Source: Clostridiales bacterium
GTDB lineage: Bacteria; Bacillota; Clostridia; Lachnospirales; Lachnospiraceae
Length of the DNA stretch: 10,020 nucleotides
Direction of reading: 5' to 3'
NCBI GenBank assembly: GCA_019420425.1
Contig: JAHZHG010000072.1
Span: forward strand, 1 to 10,020
The notes under the pieces: model-generated
The model's database searches: none
Seen by the model: the letters and a program-made list of their open reading frames with translations, nothing else
What the model was told of the DNA's origin: nothing
Made by a program: the position numbers and the translations under genes
Shown: positions 7,450 to 10,020 of the stretch, piece after piece
Position numbering within the stretch: position 1 is the first letter of the stretch
Layout of the letters: each line of letters begins with the position of its first letter

Positions 7450-7470
7450 ATATATTGTTAGCACTGTCAA
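7442..7470 (-). promoter_or_regulatory. Sigma-A promoter of hsp20-groES-groEL
   Basis: On the minus strand the -35 box TTGACA (7465-7470) is a perfect consensus, the spacer is 17 bp, and the -10 box is TATATT (7442-7447). A start is predicted near 7435. CIRCE covers the -35 box and a palindrome covers the -10 box, so the promoter is strong but bracketed by operators. Confidence 0.88.
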
Positions 7471-7484
7471 TAGGTGAGTGCTAA
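7458..7484. promoter_or_regulatory. CIRCE element (HrcA operator)
   Basis: TTAGCACTG-N9-GAGTGCTAA matches the CIRCE consensus TTAGCACTC-N9-GAGTGCTAA at 17 of 18 arm positions; the single change is the last base of the left arm. HrcA bound here would cover the -35 box and repress hsp20-groESL at normal temperature. This is established for groE and dnaK operons in Firmicutes. The hrcA gene is not in the window. Confidence 0.95.
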
Positions 7485-7502
7485 TTTTTTTCAAAAAAAT
7501 TA
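7482..7502. repeat. A/T-tract palindrome upstream of the hsp20 -35 box
   Basis: TAATTTTTTT-C-AAAAAAATTA is a perfect 10-bp-arm inverted repeat. It touches the outer end of CIRCE and contains the stop codon of the 44-residue ORF. A- and T-tracts here could act as an UP element or bend DNA for the hsp20 promoter. As RNA it would be a weak AU hairpin. Confidence 0.5.
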
Positions 7503-7634
7503 TTTGTTTGTCTTTTTCTTTAAATTCCGGATATCCCGCCGTATTCTTCGGCATACGCCCTGGTTATCCCGCTCTCTTGCCGTCAAAATCTCCAGCCTTC
7601 TTTCCAGTAATTTGATTTTTGCCTGATTATCCAT
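7500..7634 (-). CDS. Hypothetical small charged protein, 44 residues
   Basis: A short open frame starting MDNQAKIKLLERRLEIL and ending RNLKKKTNK. It is rich in Arg, Lys and Glu, with heptad-like Leu/Ile spacing over about residues 7-38, suggesting a single amphipathic helix or short coiled coil. It has no signal peptide or membrane segment and one Cys (28). ATG 7634 has GGGG 7 bases and AAAGGA about 13 bases upstream. It lies behind a MerR-type promoter and directly upstream of the hsp20 promoter, and no terminator with a clear GC stem separates it from hsp20. I do not recognise a family. It could be a regulatory micro-protein or a chance ORF; its promoter and ribosome site favour a real gene. 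Confidence 0.5.
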   Translation of the reverse strand: MDNQAKIKLLERRLEILTARERDNQGVCRRIRRDIRNLKKKTNK

Positions 7635-7656
7635 CGATTTACCCCATCCTTTCTTT

Positions 7657-7684
7657 GGTTACGGTCACTGCGTGCCCAGTAACC
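7657..7684. other. Stem-loop in the leader of the 44-residue ORF
   Basis: GGTTAC (7657-7662) pairs with GTAACC (7679-7684). Inside it GGTCAC and GTGCCC pair with one mismatch around a TGC loop. It lies between the predicted minus-strand start (near 7709) and ATG 7634. No T-run follows in either direction, so it is not an intrinsic terminator. Confidence 0.4.
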
Positions 7685-7715
7685 GAAATTTGCTATTATT
7701 CATTTATATTTATGT

Positions 7716-7746
7716 ATGATAAACCTTATTATAATGATAAGGTCAA
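7716..7746 (-). promoter_or_regulatory. MerR-type promoter with 19-bp spacer driving the 44-residue ORF
   Basis: On the minus strand: -35 TTGACC (7741-7746), a 19-bp spacer, and -10 TATCAT (7716-7721); each box matches 5 of 6 consensus bases. A spacer of 19 rather than 17 bp is the signature of promoters activated by MerR-family proteins, which twist the DNA to realign the boxes. The dyad operator lies in the spacer, and a MerR gene starts 43 bp beyond the -35 box on the other strand. Confidence 0.65.
7723..7743. promoter_or_regulatory. MerR-family operator ACCTTAT-N7-ATAAGGT
   Basis: A dyad with perfect 7-bp arms (7723-7729 and 7737-7743). The ACCTT...AAGGT form is typical of MerR-family operators such as those of CueR. 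Its centre also holds TATAAT (7730-7735), a perfect -10 box for plus-strand transcription of the merR gene, although no good -35 box is seen. Binding could thus activate leftward and limit rightward transcription. Confidence 0.65.
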
Positions 7747-7788
7747 TAGGAAAGTGAAAAACTTTTATGCTCAGAAAGTGAAAATTTT

Positions 7789-8577
7789 ATGAATCAATAT
7801 CTTACGATTAACGAGTTTGCAAAGCTGAGGAACGTAAATGCCAATTCCCTGCGCTACTATGAAAAGCTGAACCTGCTAATCCCGGCCAAGGTAGATCCCC
7901 AGACCAAATACCGGTATTATGCGCTGGAACAGCTTGTCCTGCTGGATATGATTCTTCTATGTATACGGCTTGGCATCCCCCTGAAGGAGCTGTCCGGTTA
8001 TATCGATGAAAAGGGCGGGTTAAATGCTAAGGGGGTTTTTGAATATGGAAAACAAATCATGAAAGAGAAAATTGCGGATATGCAGTCTGCCCTGGAACTG
8101 GCAGAGTTTAATTTAAAGACGCTGGAGCAAAATCAGGAGCACCAACAGGAGCATGGGGTTTATATGCGGGAAATAGAAGAACGTTTCTTTTTTGTGGAGC
8201 CCTTTCGCGGAAATTGGGATGATCTCATCCAGAAGGAACAATCCGCCATGGAGCTGTTCCGTAACGTACAGGAAATGGACATGGTGCCTGTTTTTCCCGC
8301 CGGCATCCTGATGGACAGGGAAGCAGACGCCGCATCCTTTTCCTTTTTTGTACAGATTTTGAATCCGCATGAGCATGACCGCCGGATGGTGCGCATCCCC
8401 CGGGGAAAATACGCCTGCCTGCAGACGGATCTGACGCCCAATACGGATATTTCTGCCATTTTGGCTGCCCGCTTTCCCTCAGCCCGGATAAAACGAGTGA
8501 TTATCTCATCCATGCTGATGAATGAGCTGCAGCTGGGAAGCCGGCATATAGAAATACAATGCAGGCTGGACAGCTGA
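7789..8577 (+). CDS. MerR-family regulator with C-terminal effector-binding-like domain
   Basis: A 262-residue protein. The MerR winged HTH occupies about 1-75 (YLTINEFAKLRNVNANSLRYYEKLNLL, then YRYYALEQLVLLDMI). A coiled-coil dimerisation helix follows at about 85-122. The region 130-262 contains RIPRGKYACLQ and resembles the GyrI/BmrR-type ligand-binding domain. Cysteines are scattered (58, 209, 257), so a metal sensor is unlikely; a small organic ligand or lipophilic compound is more plausible. ATG 7789 has only a weak ribosome site (AGAAAGTG). The gene is divergent from the 44-residue ORF and hsp20, and convergent with dnaJ 28 bp downstream. An HspR-like heat-shock role is possible, but HspR proteins are shorter and bind a different operator. 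Autoregulation at 7723-7743 is inferred. Confidence 0.88.
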   Translation: MNQYLTINEFAKLRNVNANSLRYYEKLNLLIPAKVDPQTKYRYYALEQLVLLDMILLCIRLGIPLKELSGYIDEKGGLNAKGVFEYGKQIMKEKIADMQSALELAEFNLKTLEQNQEHQQEHGVYMREIEERFFFVEPFRGNWDDLIQKEQSAMELFRNVQEMDMVPVFPAGILMDREADAASFSFFVQILNPHEHDRRMVRIPRGKYACLQTDLTPNTDISAILAARFPSARIKRVIISSMLMNELQLGSRHIEIQCRLDS

Positions 8578-8586
8578 GCGATGCGG

Positions 8587-8604
8587 CCTCCGGGACGGCG
8601 GAGG
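8587..8604. terminator. GC-rich hairpin between convergent merR and dnaJ (possible bidirectional terminator)
   Basis: CCTCCG (8587-8592) and CGGAGG (8599-8604) form a 6-bp stem with a 6-base loop in the 28-bp gap between the two stops. There is no T-run on either side, so it is at best a weak or factor-assisted terminator. Confidence 0.35.
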
Positions 8605-8605
8605 A

Positions 8606-9595
8606 TTATCCGCAGGCGCGCGCATATTCCATCAGCTTCTGCCGCTCCTGCGGGTTCAGATGCCTTGGTACCTGGATCTGTATCGTCACATACTGGTCTC
8701 CGTGGACGGAAGGATTCTTCATCGATACAATCCCCTTGCCTTTCAGTCTGAGCTTGCTCCCTGACTGTGTGCCTTCTTTTATTTTACATACGACATCGCC
8801 GTAAAGGGTGCGTACTCTTGCCTCGCCGCCAAAGACGGCTGTGGTATACGGGATATTTGCAATGGTATAGACATCCATTCCCTTGCGCTCATACCCGGAG
8901 GTTTCCTGGATATGGACCTTGAGCAGCAAATCTCCCGCTTCCCCTCCTCCGCTTCCCGGCATTCCTTTCCCACGGAGCCGTACGCTCTGCTCATTGTCAA
9001 TTCCCGCAGGGATATGCACCCGGAGGGACTGAACCTGGCCGCTCTGATCCTGAAGAGAAATGGTCTTATCGCATCCGAATGCGGCGTCCTCAAAGCTTAC
9101 CGAGATATCGGCATGGAGATCCTCTCCTTTCCGGGCGTACTGCCGGCCGCCAAAGCCGTCCTGATAGAAGCCTCCCTGACGGAAACCGCTGTTTCTGCCT
9201 CCGCCTGTGCCATTGCCATGGAAAAAGCTGCCGAATAGATCACCGAACAGGTCGTCATCCGCATTGCCCTCAAAGTGATATTCCCGGTAGCCTCCGTCTG
9301 AAAAATCTCTCCATGTGCCGCCGGATGTCCCATTCCGGAAGCCTTCCGCACCGGCTCCGGCGCTCTGGTCAAATGCCGCATGCCCGAACTGGTCATACAG
9401 CTTCTTTTTTTCCGGATCGCTCAGGACGGAATATGCTTCCGTTATTTCTTTAAACTTCTGCTCAGCATCCGGATTTCCGGCATTGGTATCCGGATGGTAT
9501 TTTTTTGCCAGCTTTCTGTATGCTTTTTTAATCGCGTTGGCATCCGCATCCCGTTTTAGGCCAAGCGCTTCATAATAATCCCTTTTTACCGCCAT
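8606..9595 (-). CDS. DnaJ/Hsp40 co-chaperone, class B (CbpA-like, no zinc finger)
   Basis: A 329-residue cytoplasmic J-protein that would stimulate a DnaK ATPase and deliver substrates. The J-domain is about 5-70, with the essential HPD at 34-36 and YDQFGHAAF at its end. A Gly/Phe-rich linker covers about 72-152. Two C-terminal beta-sandwich domains follow (about 155-310), including VHIPAGIDNEQSVRLRGKGM and LKVHIQET. There are no CxxCxGxG repeats, so it is class B rather than classical DnaJ. ATG 9595 has AGGAGGTGA 6-8 bases upstream. The gene stands alone, not next to dnaK-grpE, and is probably an accessory J-protein. It has its own strong promoter sharing a palindrome with that of hsp20, so coordinated control with hsp20-groESL is likely. 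Confidence 0.95.
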   Translation of the reverse strand: MAVKRDYYEALGLKRDADANAIKKAYRKLAKKYHPDTNAGNPDAEQKFKEITEAYSVLSDPEKKKLYDQFGHAAFDQSAGAGAEGFRNGTSGGTWRDFSDGGYREYHFEGNADDDLFGDLFGSFFHGNGTGGGRNSGFRQGGFYQDGFGGRQYARKGEDLHADISVSFEDAAFGCDKTISLQDQSGQVQSLRVHIPAGIDNEQSVRLRGKGMPGSGGGEAGDLLLKVHIQETSGYERKGMDVYTIANIPYTTAVFGGEARVRTLYGDVVCKIKEGTQSGSKLRLKGKGIVSMKNPSVHGDQYVTIQIQVPRHLNPQERQKLMEYARACG

Positions 9596-9630
9596 GGTAT
9601 CACCTCCTGCCTTTCCGTTTAACAGGTAAA

Positions 9631-9658
9631 ATTCCCAGGGGATTTCTCACCGGGGAAT
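9631..9658 (-). other. Stem-loop in the dnaJ leader
   Basis: ATTCCC (9653-9658 on the minus strand) pairs with GGGAAT (9631-9636), and GG/CC pairs follow after one mismatch, enclosing a 10-base loop. It lies 22 bases upstream of the dnaJ ribosome site in a leader of about 110 nt. A regulatory role is not demonstrated. Confidence 0.3.
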
Positions 9659-9700
9659 CTATTCTTTATTTTCAAAAGTCTCTTTTTGTATCTTTTCTTT

Positions 9701-9719
9701 GTTCTATTGGTAATATAAC
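9701..9719. promoter_or_regulatory. 19-bp palindrome over the -10 box/start point of dnaJ (copy 2)
   Basis: GTTCTATTGGTAATATAAC differs from the hsp20 copy (7431-7449) only at the central position, and identity extends into the flanks (CTTT before, A after). It lies in the same register relative to the -10 box as at hsp20. The constancy of sequence and spacing favours a shared protein-binding site. Confidence 0.5.
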
Positions 9720-9740
9720 ACACACATTTTTCGCTGTCAA
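9712..9740 (-). promoter_or_regulatory. Sigma-A promoter of dnaJ
   Basis: On the minus strand: TTGACA (9735-9740), a 17-bp spacer and TATATT (9712-9717), the same boxes and spacing as the hsp20 promoter. A start is predicted near 9705. No CIRCE is present here. Confidence 0.85.
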
Positions 9741-9757
9741 CCCCTAATTCAAAATTT

Positions 9758-9778
9758 ATTTGTGAAGAATTTGTGAAG
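9758..9778. repeat. Tandem direct repeat ATTTGTGAAG x2 upstream of the dnaJ promoter
   Basis: Two identical 10-mers, 9758-9767 and 9769-9778, have an 11-bp period, close to one helical turn, about 20 bp upstream of the dnaJ -35 box. The position would suit an activator binding one DNA face. It does not match the CtsR heptad repeat. It may be a chance duplication in AT-rich DNA. Confidence 0.35.
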
Positions 9779-9854
9779 TGCAAAAGTCCGACGCCGCATC
9801 GAATCCTGCACCCCATTTTCCGACAAACATATATTATAAAGAAGCCAAAATAAA

Positions 9855-9891
9855 AGGTATGACTGCCTATGCAAAATTATACCTGTTTTTT
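9855..9891 (+). terminator. Attenuator-like hairpin with T6 run in the leader of the last gene
   Basis: AGGTAT (9855-9860) pairs with ATACCT (9879-9884), and adjacent AAA can pair with the T-run, which is TTTTTT at 9886-9891. The loop is 18 bases. No plus-strand gene ends upstream, so a terminator here would act on the leader of the gene at 9919. The stem is short, so a chance repeat is possible. Confidence 0.35.
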
Positions 9892-9918
9892 CCAAAACCA
9901 TGAATTGGAGGTGTTTAA

Positions 9919-10020
9919 ATGGAGCTTTCTCAATATCCCTGCCCCTGTCAGAAACGCCGCTATGAAATAGAAGCGATCGAACTACCGATTGTCTATAATC
10001 GGTATGGCGACCATGACCCC
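9919..10020 (+). CDS. N-terminal fragment of an unidentified protein (34 codons, runs off right edge)
   Basis: ATG 9919 has an excellent ribosome site (GGAGGTG, 6 bases upstream), and the frame is open to the end of the window. The visible part begins MELSQYPCPCQKRRYE and ends IVYNRYGDHDP. There is no signal peptide. Cys8 and Cys10 form a C-P-C pair. The closing segment vaguely recalls the N-terminus of multicopper-oxidase-domain proteins in Firmicutes, but that is memory-based and weak. It is divergent from dnaJ, with 323 bp between the two starts. Confidence 0.6.
   Translation, partial: MELSQYPCPCQKRRYEIEAIELPIVYNRYGDHDP

Noticed and set aside
7339..7554. 71-residue minus-strand ORF across the hsp20 promoter
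   Set aside because: It covers CIRCE, the -35/-10 boxes and the leader; its start lies inside the 44-residue ORF in another frame and has no convincing ribosome site.
9619..9816. 65-residue minus-strand ORF upstream of dnaJ
   Set aside because: It runs through the dnaJ promoter and leader and looks like read-through of regulatory DNA.
9832..9840. TATTATAAA as a -10 box for the gene at 9919
   Set aside because: AT-rich match only; no acceptable -35 box at 16-19 bp, so not listed as a promoter.

Overview
The window looks like chromosomal DNA of a Clostridia-type Firmicute, probably near Lachnospiraceae. The evidence is AGGAGG-type ribosome sites, sigma-A promoters (TTGACA-N17-TATATT), a CIRCE/HrcA heat-shock operator, and moderate GC with AT-rich intergenic DNA. 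The genus cannot be fixed from this sequence. No rRNA, tRNA, insertion sequence or CRISPR array was seen.

Left half (1-4762, all minus strand). This is one operon in the order marR, two half-size ABC exporter genes, then cfa. The two exporter subunits form a heterodimer with one consensus and one degenerate ATP site. cfa (cyclopropane-fatty-acyl-phospholipid synthase) is cut by the left edge. The genes overlap or lie within about 20 bp of each other. The combination suggests a regulated membrane-protection unit: efflux of toxic amphiphiles plus lipid modification.

Middle (4771-7484, minus strand). An hsp20-groES-groEL operon is driven by a sigma-A promoter with a near-perfect CIRCE element across its -35 box. 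It ends in a clear intrinsic terminator. marR begins only 13 bp beyond that terminator's T-rich tract, so read-through may link the chaperone and efflux operons. GroEL lacks the usual Gly-Gly-Met tail and may be a second, specialised copy. The hsp20-groES gap and the hsp20 leader can both fold into stem-loops.

Regulatory hub (7485-7791). A gene for a 44-residue, highly charged protein lies on the minus strand, upstream of the hsp20 promoter. It sits behind a promoter with the hallmark of MerR activation: a 19-bp spacer holding an ACCTTAT-N7-ATAAGGT dyad. The divergent gene (7789-8577, plus strand) encodes a MerR-family regulator with a C-terminal ligand-binding-like region. The simplest model is that this protein controls its own gene and the small ORF, with possible read-through into hsp20-groESL.

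Right end (8606-10020). A class-B DnaJ (no zinc finger) is transcribed on the minus strand, converging with merR. Its promoter has no CIRCE. It shares with the hsp20 promoter a 24-bp block (one mismatch) containing a 19-bp palindrome over the -10 box and start point, which points to a second common regulator. The last gene begins at 9919 on the plus strand, behind an attenuator-like hairpin, and leaves the window after 34 codons. Overall the right two thirds is a compact protein-quality-control island (Hsp20, GroES/EL, DnaJ-B) with several layers of control.
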